Source: Flavobacterium cupriresistens
GTDB taxonomy: Bacteria; Bacteroidota; Bacteroidia; Flavobacteriales; Flavobacteriaceae
Reading direction: 5' to 3'
NCBI RefSeq assembly: GCF_020911925.1
Contig: NZ_CP087134.1
Span: 3,906,001 to 3,970,000 of the forward strand
Length of the DNA stretch: 64,000 nt
Position numbers and translations under genes: made by a program. Below, one piece after another: positions 17,852-26,549 of this stretch; position 1 is the stretch's first letter, and every line of letters starts with the position of its first letter. Under the pieces are notes generated by a model. It searched no databases. It worked only from the letters and a program-made list of their open reading frames with translations, and was not told the DNA's origin.

Positions 17852-18077
17852 TTTGGTTCATTTGATCATGACTTTCTTCGATAATAAAAAACTTAGTCGA
17901 TATATTAACTAATTCTTTTTAAAAAGAGCGCAAATATAATCTTTTGGCTTCATAATCTTGTACTGCCCTATTTTAATCCTTTAGGTTATCGGCAACAAAC
18001 ACCTGAAACCTTTTTGATAATTCCTCACTTAATGAGAATACACCAAAACTGAATGTTATTGAGTTAGGATGTTTTTG

Positions 18078-18148
18078 CACGCGGATTTTACGGATTAAGC
18101 GGGTTCTACGGATTTTTTTTATTTCATTACGCTAAAATCTGTGTGGCA
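18078..18148. repeat. CACGCAGAT interspersed palindrome, copy 2 (diverged)
   Basis: The left arm reads GCACGCGGATTTTACGGATT and the right arm AAAATCTGTGTGGC, so several positions have diverged from the other copies but the layout is the same. Confidence 0.65.
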
Positions 18149-18218
18149 ATTTTTTTGATAATCCTTTACTTGGTGGCTTTGGACTAAAGCGCAATGTTAC
18201 TAAGCTGACGTGTTTTTT

Positions 18219-18276
18219 CACGCAGATTCTGCAGATTGTGCGGATTTTTTTGTTTAATCTGCTAAATCTGCGTGAG
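18219..18276. repeat. CACGCAGAT interspersed palindrome, copy 3
   Basis: Arms CACGCAGATTCTGCAGATT and AATCTGCTAAATCTGCGTG pair over about 18 bp. It is the first half of a 130-bp tandem duplication with copy 4. Confidence 0.75.
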
Positions 18277-18348
18277 ACTTTTTTTGATAATCTTTTACCT
18301 AAATGACATTGGACTAAAGCGCAATTTTACTAAGCTGACGTGTTTTTT

Positions 18349-18406
18349 CACGCAGATTCTGCAGATTGTGCGGATTTTTTGGTTTAATCTGCTAAATCTG
18401 CGTGAG
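18349..18406. repeat. CACGCAGAT interspersed palindrome, copy 4
   Basis: Nearly identical to copy 3, 130 bp further on, including about 40 bp of upstream flank (TAAGCTGACGTGTTTTTTCA). This shows a recent local duplication of the element with its flank. Confidence 0.75.
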
Positions 18407-18426
18407 ATTTTACAACTTTCCTTTTT

Positions 18427-19236
18427 CTAGTCTATATTTATCTTTCCTTCGACTATTATTTTGGCATTGCTGATTACTTCAAGTTCAGTGTTGCTACTAA
18501 TTTTTAGTTGCATAAAGCCTCCTCTTTTTGAAGTCTGATAGGCTCGCATTTCTGTTTTTCCTAAAACTTGACTCCAATATTTAGCCAAAACAGAATGAGA
18601 AGCACCCGTAACCGGATCTTCGTTGATTCCGATCCAGGGACAAAAACATCTGGAATAGAAGTCATAGTACGCATCTTCTGATTTTGCCGTTACCACAACT
18701 TCTTTTATAACATCTGAAGATTGGATTGCCTTTGCAAAATCGGGAGTAATGTTCTCTAAGGTTGTTTTGTCTGAAACTTCAATAATTAACATATCTAACT
18801 CTTTTGCAAACTTTGTTGCAATAGGATTGTCAATACCAAACGCCTCATATAGTTCTTTATTTGGAGTATAGTCGATGGCATCGTACAAGGGAAATTTCAT
18901 TTTTATATTTTCACCTTCGCTACCGGCATGTACTTTTAGATTGTGAAATGTGGTGAAATTTACAAAGGGTTTGTTTAAATGGTGTAGGACCAATTTTGCA
19001 GCTGCCAGTGTAGCGTGTCCGCAAAAATCGATCGCAACGGTTGGGGTAAAATATTGTATCGAATAGTCTGTATCGCTAGTTTCGGATCTTCTCAGAAATG
19101 CGGTTTCCGATAAATTGAGTTCGCTGGCAATAGCTTGCATTGTTGCGGTACTGATTTCCTTTTCTACCAGACAAACTCCTGCAGGATTGCCTTTAAACGC
19201 TTGGTCTGTGAAGGCGTCAATTATAAATACTTTCAT
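18427..19236 (-). CDS. PhzF-family isomerase/epimerase-like protein
   Basis: The start at 19236 (MKVFIIDAFTDQAFKGNPAG) was chosen because PhzF proteins begin this way; the 21 residues of the longer frame are not typical. The 269-residue product has GNPAGVCLVE, the catalytic-type Glu44 in NLSETAFL, FCGHATLAAA and DPVTGASHSVLAKYW, all hallmarks of the diaminopimelate-epimerase fold of PhzF. Most PhzF proteins outside phenazine clusters have unknown substrates, and no phenazine genes are nearby. It stands alone. Confidence 0.88.
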   Translation of the reverse strand: MKVFIIDAFTDQAFKGNPAGVCLVEKEISTATMQAIASELNLSETAFLRRSETSDTDYSIQYFTPTVAIDFCGHATLAAAKLVLHHLNKPFVNFTTFHNLKVHAGSEGENIKMKFPLYDAIDYTPNKELYEAFGIDNPIATKFAKELDMLIIEVSDKTTLENITPDFAKAIQSSDVIKEVVVTAKSEDAYYDFYSRCFCPWIGINEDPVTGASHSVLAKYWSQVLGKTEMRAYQTSKRGGFMQLKISSNTELEVISNAKIIVEGKINID

Positions 19237-19390
19237 TATAAATCTTTCTATTTTTATGTTTCGGATCCCCGTAAAACTGTTGCGAAATTGATATACCACT
19301 ACAAAAAACAGTTAATACCATAAAACTAAGCGGTATTTACAGCAGTAGCTATAGTTCGCTAAAATAGAAAAGAAATTTAATTCTTCGGTA

Positions 19391-19570
19391 TTAACTAATC
19401 CGAATTCCGGTATTTAATTGCTCTGTGATCGACATGGACTGACATTTGGTTAAAAAACTAGAAGCATAAGCCGGATATGTTCCGCTGTCGTGAGTTCCGG
19501 GAATGGTAAGATCATTCAATTTTTTATGATCCGGAATGTATCTCATCCATTTTTTGTTAAAATCCGTCAT
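19391..19570 (-). pseudogene. Truncated PI-PLC-like (phosphatidylinositol phospholipase C X-domain) gene
   Basis: On the minus strand, an ATG at 19570 opens a 59-codon frame beginning MTDFNKKWMRYIPDHKKL and continuing LNDLTIPGTHDSGTY, then QSMSITEQLNTGIRIS and TAA at 19393-19391. PGTHDSGT is the catalytic-His motif of the PI-PLC X domain, and SITEQLNTGIR is the conserved helix before the GIRFLDIR strand. A working enzyme needs about 250 more residues, including the second His. The frame stops exactly where that strand should begin, and no continuation is visible in any frame down to 19300. So only the first sixth or so remains. Confidence 0.75.
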
Positions 19571-19906
19571 ATCTATTTGGTTTTATATGAAGCTTTATTC
19601 GGTATTCAGAGAAACAAAATTAAAGGAATTTCTCTGTGCGGATATCCGTATTTCTACTTGTATTTGTGCTTTTGACATTCAAAAAAAACAAATTTTTCAG
19701 AAAATCAAACATTTATAACAAATAGGACATTACGGCATAAATTTACGCAATATCTTCAAAAACAAGTATTTCTACTCGATACCAAAAGTCGGATTTTTCA
19801 TAATATTGTACAACAATTTAAAGCAGTGGAGTCAGAACCCACTTAAAAAAACGAGGCGGATTCCGAAAAGCCTTATGAGTAGGAAAAACAAACAAACGAA
19901 TTCATT
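19571..19906. other. Upstream region of the giant-protein locus
   Basis: This 336-bp AT-rich region separates the PI-PLC remnant from the first gene of the 19.9-35.1 kb locus and must carry its promoter. TAATATTG near 19801 is one base off TAnnTTTG, but I cannot assign a convincing -33 element. The short open frames here are antisense to the remnant or in AT-rich DNA and are not credible. Confidence 0.4.
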
Positions 19907-20236
19907 ATGGCAACTTATCCTTATTCGCAGGATGCACTGTTAGTTAACAGCATCAAAGCAACAACTGTAGTATCTATTGTATCAGGAATGCAAGTATCTG
20001 TTACTACTTTTACTTCACCAGCAGGAGATTTAGGTAAAATCACTCTTTCGCCTGTACAGCCAACAGCTACAAATGTTGAGTTTAAAGCAGGAGCACAAAA
20101 ACTACAAATAGACCTTATTAGCTTTAGAGCACAATTCGGACTTGACAGCGGTCAGGTTACTTGTAGCGGACGTGCAACGGATCAAGACGGTAATAACGAG
20201 ACTGCTTTTGCTAAACAAATTGCTACTTGGTCTTAA
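19907..20236 (+). CDS. Small beta-rich protein of unknown function, first of a duplicated pair
   Basis: I do not recognise this 109-residue protein. It has no signal peptide, begins MATYPYSQDALLVNSIKATT and ends in AKQIATWS. Alternating Val/Ser/Thr segments suggest a small beta-sandwich. It is clearly paralogous to the protein at 20412: shared segments include TTVVSI, GM-VSVTTF, ITLSPVQ, ISFRAQF-LD-GQVTC and the terminal A-WS. It opens a run of six plus-strand genes with the 2856-residue giant at the end. It may be a structural or ligand-binding component; nothing enzymatic is visible. Confidence 0.75.
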   Translation: MATYPYSQDALLVNSIKATTVVSIVSGMQVSVTTFTSPAGDLGKITLSPVQPTATNVEFKAGAQKLQIDLISFRAQFGLDSGQVTCSGRATDQDGNNETAFAKQIATWS

Positions 20237-20411
20237 TTAAAATATCAGGGTAATTTCCTGGGATAAAAGATTTAGAAAGTCCAAGAACAGCATATAAAAA
20301 TCTAATTTTAACATATAAATAACCTATTAAAAGTACTATTTATAAGTATGCCCCAATACTTCCTATATTGACATTACCCCAGGAAACTTCCTCAAATCAC
20401 TCCTCAAAATT

Positions 20412-20795
20412 ATGGCAACCTATCCTTATACCCAAGAGATAATGTTAACGAATAACATTAAATCAACCACTGTCGTTTCTATTGAAAATGGAATGGAAGT
20501 ATCTGTTACCACTTTTTCTTCCTCATTAGGCGCAATGAACTCCGTACCTGGCTCCTCCTTAAAAGCATCTGATCCTCCAGTCGGAGCACTAGGATCTGTC
20601 ACGCTTTCACCAGTCCAGTCAAAAGCCGTAGATATAAAATTTGTAGTGGGATCACTAAAAATTAACATAGAGCTAATCACTTTCAGAGCGCAATTCGCAC
20701 TAGATACAGGTCAAGTTACCTGTCACGGATTTGTCTCAGATCTGCAGGATAATAATCGAATTTCTTTTGATAAAGTAATTGCTGCCTGGTCTTAA
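20412..20795 (+). CDS. Small beta-rich protein of unknown function, paralogue of the preceding gene
   Basis: The 127-residue product starts MATYPYTQEIMLTNNIKSTT and matches the 19907 protein along its length except for a 16-18-residue insertion after TTFSSSLGA (residues about 38-56, Pro/Ser-rich). The spacer downstream of each copy also matches (TAATTAAAA then GGTAATTYCCTGGGAYAAAA), so a gene plus flank was duplicated. There is no signal peptide or membrane segment. Cys in GQVTCHGF is conserved between the two copies. Confidence 0.75.
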   Translation: MATYPYTQEIMLTNNIKSTTVVSIENGMEVSVTTFSSSLGAMNSVPGSSLKASDPPVGALGSVTLSPVQSKAVDIKFVVGSLKINIELITFRAQFALDTGQVTCHGFVSDLQDNNRISFDKVIAAWS

Positions 20796-20835
20796 TTAAA
20801 AACACCACGGTAATTCCCTGGGACAAAATAGAGTT

Positions 20836-21306
20836 ATGAAATCAAAAACAGTATTCAGAAATCGAGCTTGTAATATAAATACGTTAATAAAAGTGCTGCT
20901 TATAAGTGCGTTTATGGCATTTCCTATAGCGACATTTGCTCAGGATCTCACTACGGTACCCTTGCAGGAAATAACGCCGCCTATTGTCGAATGTGGAACT
21001 TCCGGAGAGCGCTATTTTGGTGACTTGGCCATAGAGTACTCCATCGATTCAAAAGGTACTGTTGTAGTCTGCACTTTATATTTAGCTACCGTTTTGGTAG
21101 GCATACATTCTTTAACTGCGACTGATCCTATTTACCAATTCGATTTAAAATCCGGAGAAAGCACCACTAGCGGAAGTCTCAGCATTTTTCTGAATTTTTC
21201 ACCATCAATTTCGACCCTCAAAGCAGATCTGACCTACACCGCTAAAGCCAACAACACCAGCTTTCCTTTTAAAGGTGATTTAGTAGGCTGGTATGTTTAT
21301 GAGTAG
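20836..21306 (+). CDS. Secreted beta-rich protein, possible distant relative of the MATYPY pair
   Basis: This 156-residue protein has an N-terminal signal with an extended n-region and hydrophobic core VLLISAFMAFPIATFAQ, cleaved likely after AQ at about residue 35. The mature part is about 120 residues, beta-rich, with two Cys. Its last part (ADLTYTAKANNTSFPFKGD then LVGWYVYE) has the same layout as the C-terminus of the two upstream proteins (central strand, N-N-T/E-T-F, then terminal W), so it may be an exported version of the same fold. It is the only member of the locus with a clear Sec signal. Confidence 0.6.
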   Translation: MKSKTVFRNRACNINTLIKVLLISAFMAFPIATFAQDLTTVPLQEITPPIVECGTSGERYFGDLAIEYSIDSKGTVVVCTLYLATVLVGIHSLTATDPIYQFDLKSGESTTSGSLSIFLNFSPSISTLKADLTYTAKANNTSFPFKGDLVGWYVYE

Positions 21307-21310
21307 AGAC

Positions 21311-21422
21311 TTTAGATTGTAGATTTTAGATTGAAGATTTTAGATTGAAGATTTTAGATTGTAGATTTTAGATTGAAGATTTTAGATTGAAGATTTTAGA
21401 CTTTAGATTTTTGATTGAAGAT
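21311..21422. repeat. Eight tandem copies of a 14-bp unit
   Basis: Eight contiguous units of TTTAGATTGAAGAT (variants TTTAGATTGTAGAT, TTTAGACTTTAGAT, TTTTGATTGAAGAT) start 4 bp after the 156-residue gene. The 14-bp period is not a multiple of three and the block is non-coding. It is followed by GGAATTT-rich sequence to 21500. Confidence 0.9.
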
Positions 21423-21527
21423 TCTGCAATTTGGAATTTAGAGTTTTCGTTTTTTAGAATTTAGATTTTTTGGAATTTGGAATTTCCATTTTTTGGAATT
21501 TAACATTAACCTTACTAAGTAGAATTT

Positions 21528-24500
21528 ATGGCAACCTTACAATTCACAAATACTTCGTCAGGCAACACTTCGTTGTATCTGGCTGCAAAGGACTCTAATT
21601 GGTTCGCTTATCTTTTGGCAAAAGGAGTGACAGGACCCGAAAGTGGTACAATAGGTCTGGACGAACTGTCCGCTTACAATGGTTATTTTTTATTTTCTTT
21701 GAATGCGCCAACTATTGACATTACAACGTTTGTAGGTAATGTATATACCTTTCTTGGTCCGTTGCAAACGTATCAGTCGGCATCGGTTGTTTGGTTTGAA
21801 AATCCTAATACAGCATTAACTGCCAGCAATACAACTCAACTGATTTTGACAGGAGGCACCAATGGAAACTATACTGTTCTAACGGGACTTAATTATAATT
21901 TTGGAAATAATTATGCTACCCTATTCATAAGTAATAACAGTGTTGCGCTGACTTTGGATACGACCAATAACAGTATGACCATATCCGGTGATAATTATAC
22001 TTTCCTACCTAATACCCCCTCTTCTAAAAGTGAGATTATGGGCACTATCGAAATTCCATTAACAGGAGTTGGACAAGGACGCATCAGGTTTACCTATGGT
22101 TTATATTCCTCCTCTGATTTTAGAAATTTTAATCTCAGCAACCAATACAGCTTTAATAATAATGCCAACAATGGCCTCTTGACGAGAGTTACTTATTCTC
22201 TTTTACTAGATGGGAATTTGAACGACTTAGTAACCATGCAAGGCAGTATCTATCCTTGCGACTTATTAAACAAAACCGGAGTAAACACCTATTTTGCTTT
22301 TTTAGGACAAACCTATAATACGCATACCCAACTAAAAACAATTACCATACTGCCCTCCTATTATCTGACTAATTTTGGTTATCCCTTAACTTTAATCCCT
22401 TATTTTAATTTTATAAATCACGATACTTCTCTAAACTATCCGACAGCAAACAGTTCGCTGTTAGTATTTAGTGAACAAACTCCAGACGATCCAAATGCGG
22501 TTTGGTATATGGTTCCTCAGGGAGGCTTATCACTTACGCTCGACATATCATATCAGAAAAATATAGACACCAACAAACAGGTACAATTAATGTGTGGACT
22601 GGGTTCTACAGAAACCGTTAGTTTTACGCCACAGTTTATTGATATTAATAATGTAATTACAGGTACCGGGGACTGGCTTTTCTACCAGACCAACCAAAAT
22701 GCATTTGCACCCCAGTTCCCTATTCAGACTACTCAAAATGTGGTTGGCAGCAATACCACTCAGGAATGGCTCGCTAACAAATATATAACAGCATGGAATG
22801 GTGTTGTATTGGCTAATACAGAAAATATACCGGTAGTATATCATGCACAACCTCAGGGATCACCGTTATTCGCACCGGATAAAGATTCTCATTCCCCTTT
22901 GTTTAGCCATCTTACCACGGGATCGGGCGTATTGTCGGACGCAGCGGCTACTATATTTTTTCCTTTGGTACCTTATGGGGTCACAACGGCAACACCATCA
23001 GAGAATGTTTATTTTTCATTGTTTGAAAAACAGATCCTTAACCCTACCAGAAAAGCTATTATTGCCAATGCAATGAGTACGCAAAATATATCACCTGCAT
23101 CATCCAGATTATTAAGTTCCAGAGCAACTAATGACGGTATATCCTCTACTAGTCCGCAAGGATTTTATGTTAATGTAGACCCCGCAACCGGAAAATGGAA
23201 CACTTTGCAACTGGCCAGTAATCAATTTTTAACCTCAAAAGGGGTGCTTTCAAAAATATTTGATTTACAGTTTACTCCGCCAAGTTCCGTACTCCAAACC
23301 GCTCTACAATCGAATCAGTTGTTTCTTGTCATTTCTTATAATGAAAAACTGAGTGACGGTACTTATGTGCTGGATAATTTTAGCAATGAAATGGAAATTA
23401 CAGAATGGCCTTTTATCTTAAATGTACCCAAAGAACCAACCAATGGGAAGTATAAAAACGTCATCATTTTTAAATTCTGCAATGGAAAACTAACCGACAA
23501 AGTTCAGAATATTCAGGGATGGAACTCACCGGACACCTTTAACGATACGAGCAGTAACGGACTGCCCAACCTTAGTATGTGGTTACAACAATACATACAA
23601 AACGGGATGGACAAATACACCGTACAACACGATAATGACTACTATAACTTTTACAAAATAGCCACAGATCCCAATTGGCAAGGTGTAATTTCACTTGGCG
23701 TTGACATCAGTGTACAAGATTTCCCTAAAGAATTACAAGGGTTGTTGGCAGGTATTGATTTAGATAAATTTTATGCTCATCATTTTGGAATTGATATCAG
23801 TATCGTAAACAACGAGGCTGGCGTGGTAGCCATGAAACATTCCAGTTCGATGTTTGCGCTGATCGATTATGAAGATCCGACATTTGAAGGTTTTGGATCC
23901 GATCCGATAGTTTACAAAGAAAAAGCGCCTATAAATGGTGCTGTTGATTATGACTTTGTGGTTTTACAATTAAAAATAGTCTTTACGAATAGTAAAATAT
24001 ACAATTACAACAGTTATTTGGCTTTAACCGTTAATAAATTGTTCGGAGAAAAAATTGACGCCGCCAACAGAGCCAATCTCATTATACTTACCGGAACCTA
24101 CGAAAACAGCAATGGTGTACCTTCTTACACCTTTACCAATACAGCTGATAATCTTCTGAATCCGGTAAACAACAACATCATTACAGAGGTAGAAATTATA
24201 AAATCTGCCTTTGTCACGGTAGTTCCTCAAAACGACGAAACCAGTACTACGGTTAATGCTAAATTTTCTTTTTGGGGATTCATCAATTTTAACGATCTGT
24301 CGGGTTTTGATTTGTTTTCATTTGGATCAGAACCCGACAGTACAGTAAATAATTTCAGAGGATTATCCTACTCCAATATGTATGTAGATCTGACCTTTCA
24401 GTTGGAAACTCCTACTACCAAAACATTTGTATTTGATATTAGTCAGATGGCATTTGATGTGGGGCAAAGTACACCACGAAAAGACAGTTTGTATTCTCAT

Positions 24501-25001
24501 TTTCCTTTGCAATTGTCCGGTATTACCAATGGAGATGCGACCAACAGTCCAACTTCTCAAGGATATCTTAATGTAGCTATACCTTCTTTGCAACAACAGC
24601 AAAGTGTAAGTGGTCAATGGTTTGCTTTGGTGTTTAACTTGAATATGGGAACACTGGGTTCACTGGCAAGTTCAGCCGGGTTTACCTCTACTTTTATGAT
24701 GGCTTGGTGTGTTGGTGCAGATGGTGCATGGGCAGGAGTAAAATTACCGGGTGTAAATCCACAAGCTCCTTCCTTTAGTTTGCAAGGCGTATTAAAATTA
24801 AATATTGGTTCTATACTGTTACAAAAAGCAACGGGTACTACAGAGACTGCCTATCTGATGAAAATAAATAATATTGCTTTAGAATTGTTCAGTTTATCCT
24901 TTCCTCCGGGAGGGAACATTTGTTTTATGCTATTTGGCAATCCAGCTGCCAATGCAAAACCTGAGAGTTTGGGCTGGTACGGATCATATGTAAAAAATTA
25001 A
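21528..25001 (+). CDS. 1157-residue protein of unknown function, giant-protein locus
   Basis: I do not recognise this protein. It begins MATLQFTNTSSGNTSLYLAA with no signal peptide, is rich in Thr, Ser, Asn and Gly, and is predicted beta-rich throughout, with no obvious tandem repeat. Notable segments are GIDLDKFYAHHFGIDIS (about residue 741), YDFVVLQLKIVF with NSYLALTVNKLFGE (about 800-850), and a C-terminal region rich in Gly and aliphatics (WCVGADGAWAGVKLPGVNPQ). I have the impression that the FYAHHFGI and VLQLKIVF segments occur in uncharacterised large proteins elsewhere, but cannot verify it. It ends 5 bp before the next gene, so the two are co-transcribed. Confidence 0.8.
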   Translation: MATLQFTNTSSGNTSLYLAAKDSNWFAYLLAKGVTGPESGTIGLDELSAYNGYFLFSLNAPTIDITTFVGNVYTFLGPLQTYQSASVVWFENPNTALTASNTTQLILTGGTNGNYTVLTGLNYNFGNNYATLFISNNSVALTLDTTNNSMTISGDNYTFLPNTPSSKSEIMGTIEIPLTGVGQGRIRFTYGLYSSSDFRNFNLSNQYSFNNNANNGLLTRVTYSLLLDGNLNDLVTMQGSIYPCDLLNKTGVNTYFAFLGQTYNTHTQLKTITILPSYYLTNFGYPLTLIPYFNFINHDTSLNYPTANSSLLVFSEQTPDDPNAVWYMVPQGGLSLTLDISYQKNIDTNKQVQLMCGLGSTETVSFTPQFIDINNVITGTGDWLFYQTNQNAFAPQFPIQTTQNVVGSNTTQEWLANKYITAWNGVVLANTENIPVVYHAQPQGSPLFAPDKDSHSPLFSHLTTGSGVLSDAAATIFFPLVPYGVTTATPSENVYFSLFEKQILNPTRKAIIANAMSTQNISPASSRLLSSRATNDGISSTSPQGFYVNVDPATGKWNTLQLASNQFLTSKGVLSKIFDLQFTPPSSVLQTALQSNQLFLVISYNEKLSDGTYVLDNFSNEMEITEWPFILNVPKEPTNGKYKNVIIFKFCNGKLTDKVQNIQGWNSPDTFNDTSSNGLPNLSMWLQQYIQNGMDKYTVQHDNDYYNFYKIATDPNWQGVISLGVDISVQDFPKELQGLLAGIDLDKFYAHHFGIDISIVNNEAGVVAMKHSSSMFALIDYEDPTFEGFGSDPIVYKEKAPINGAVDYDFVVLQLKIVFTNSKIYNYNSYLALTVNKLFGEKIDAANRANLIILTGTYENSNGVPSYTFTNTADNLLNPVNNNIITEVEIIKSAFVTVVPQNDETSTTVNAKFSFWGFINFNDLSGFDLFSFGSEPDSTVNNFRGLSYSNMYVDLTFQLETPTTKTFVFDISQMAFDVGQSTPRKDSLYSHFPLQLSGITNGDATNSPTSQGYLNVAIPSLQQQQSVSGQWFALVFNLNMGTLGSLASSAGFTSTFMMAWCVGADGAWAGVKLPGVNPQAPSFSLQGVLKLNIGSILLQKATGTTETAYLMKINNIALELFSLSFPPGGNICFMLFGNPAANAKPESLGWYGSYVKN

Positions 25002-25006
25002 AGTAT

Positions 25007-26497
25007 ATGTTTGAAACATTAGCTGCCAAAGTTCTTAGTGTCGCAAATTCACACCAGGAACTAATCTCCGGAATAAACAAAGAAAATCTTGCGGCTTTTT
25101 TTGAAGCTCAAAATGAAATTCGTACTTATGTAACCAATACGAATGGATTTGGTCATCAGGTTTCGACTGTAAATATCATGTTGCGTTTAATTGGCTACGG
25201 CTTTAATAAAGACATGGTCTGTATTTACGATGATGGTGCTGCAGATTTACCTACGATACAAAAACTCGCCTTACTTTTGCCTGAAATTGTTTTAATAGGC
25301 ACAGAGGTACCCAAACCCATAACAATTGGTGGGGCTACTATATCTTTTCAGCCTACATCCACTTACAAACCCGCCAACCAAATAGATTTTGGTATCACCG
25401 GAGGGTATGATGATGGGACCAATTTGTCTACAAAGTATCTTACCAATTGTTTTATTGTACTACAACCTTTCCAATGGGGAAAAGCGGTTTATAACAACAG
25501 CATCCTGCGAGGTAGCACTACATTGCCCTTAGAAGATGTACAGGCTATTGGTCCTCGTTTTGGAGATAGGGGCTTTTACATGAGTGATCCGACATTAACG
25601 GATCAGCAATGGGACTTATACATGGATAATCCAAATGTAGCCATTAGGTCGGAACAGGCTAATTATATTTATTCACTTGCAACCAATCAAAGTCCTAAAT
25701 ACAAAAATATAAACCTGTGTAGTGCTTACGGGATGAGTGATGCTTATAATGGTCTCACTACATTACCCACGACAGCCGCCAGTCTTCTTTTTAATTTGGC
25801 ACTTTCAATGTTATACGTACAAAAAAACGGTACAGGTACTCTCAAAACCCGAGCTGTATTACTTGTACTTGCCAATGTTACTGATGACAGTTATAATGAT
25901 TTAAAGAATTACTTTTTAGGTATAGATACTGATGGTGGTCCCTTTACCAATCCAAAACTACTGGCATTTCTTAAAGACTATAACGTTCCTCGCAACGCAA
26001 AAACAATTACTTCACTGGCAAATAATGCTCTGGTAAAAGCCATTGATGAGCTTCAAGATGGACAAGTTCTGGTTGTCAGCTTGCCTGGTTTGCCTCCTCC
26101 GGTATTTAATCAAATGATGTATGCCTCTAATATACCCTTTGTATTTGAGGGAAAAAACACAGCCAACCTCGCCATTAACTTTGCCAACCCTTATTATTAT
26201 TTAGCTAAAGCCGGCGCTGGAGTTGTATACCCAACTTTACCATTAAGCGCTGTAGAAACCGACCCTGACGCTAAAGCAATTCAGGCTATTGCCAATTCAA
26301 TGCAGGAAAGACCTCAATCATGGCCACAAAATGATGATCCATCATCTCCGGTTAAAATGGGAGATTTTACCATTCAAACAAAAGATGCTCAAAACGAATA
26401 TTCGCAGTATTTTTTTAGAACGCAGCAATTTTACCATGATGAACTGAATGATAAATTATTGTTGAGTTTGTTTGTTTTTATAAATACCAATAACTAA
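25007..26497 (+). CDS. 496-residue protein, possibly GT-B-like, giant-protein locus
   Basis: There is no signal peptide or membrane helix. After a helical N-terminus, GFGHQVSTVNIMLRLIGYGF (about 47-66) reads like the first strand-loop-helix of a Rossmann or GT-B domain, followed by MVCIYDD. A second Rossmann-like half follows; LVVSLPGLPPPVFNQ (about 354-370) and IPFVFEGKNTANLAINFANPY (described here in two parts: IPFVFEGKNT and ANLAINFANPY) resemble the donor-side loop of GT-B glycosyltransferases. I infer a sugar- or nucleotide-binding fold; catalytic residues are not identified. It is 5 bp downstream of the 1157-residue gene and 52 bp upstream of the giant gene. Confidence 0.7.
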   Translation: MFETLAAKVLSVANSHQELISGINKENLAAFFEAQNEIRTYVTNTNGFGHQVSTVNIMLRLIGYGFNKDMVCIYDDGAADLPTIQKLALLLPEIVLIGTEVPKPITIGGATISFQPTSTYKPANQIDFGITGGYDDGTNLSTKYLTNCFIVLQPFQWGKAVYNNSILRGSTTLPLEDVQAIGPRFGDRGFYMSDPTLTDQQWDLYMDNPNVAIRSEQANYIYSLATNQSPKYKNINLCSAYGMSDAYNGLTTLPTTAASLLFNLALSMLYVQKNGTGTLKTRAVLLVLANVTDDSYNDLKNYFLGIDTDGGPFTNPKLLAFLKDYNVPRNAKTITSLANNALVKAIDELQDGQVLVVSLPGLPPPVFNQMMYASNIPFVFEGKNTANLAINFANPYYYLAKAGAGVVYPTLPLSAVETDPDAKAIQAIANSMQERPQSWPQNDDPSSPVKMGDFTIQTKDAQNEYSQYFFRTQQFYHDELNDKLLLSLFVFINTNN

Positions 26498-26549
26498 CAA
26501 GTGTAAAGATTAATCTGTACGTAATTAATACAAGTAATTCCGCAAAAAG

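Larger units (their letters stand above)
17852..18426. other. Intergenic region with three palindromic repeats
   Basis: This 575-bp spacer holds palindrome copies at 18078, 18219 and 18349. The last two lie within a tandem duplication of about 130 bp (GGACTAAAGCGCAAT at 18181 and 18311). No gene is visible. The upstream 200 bp would hold the promoter of the monooxygenase gene. Confidence 0.65.

Noticed and set aside
18427..19236. Phenazine biosynthesis
   Set aside because: Only a PhzF-like protein is present; no other phz genes are nearby and lone PhzF homologues are common.
19490..19718. Two short plus-strand frames
   Set aside because: They are antisense to the PI-PLC remnant or lie in AT-rich spacer; only the minus-strand frame has family motifs.
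21311..21422. Iteron-type origin or CRISPR-like array
   Set aside because: The 14-bp units are contiguous and low-complexity, with no initiator gene, so a simple tandem repeat is the safer reading.
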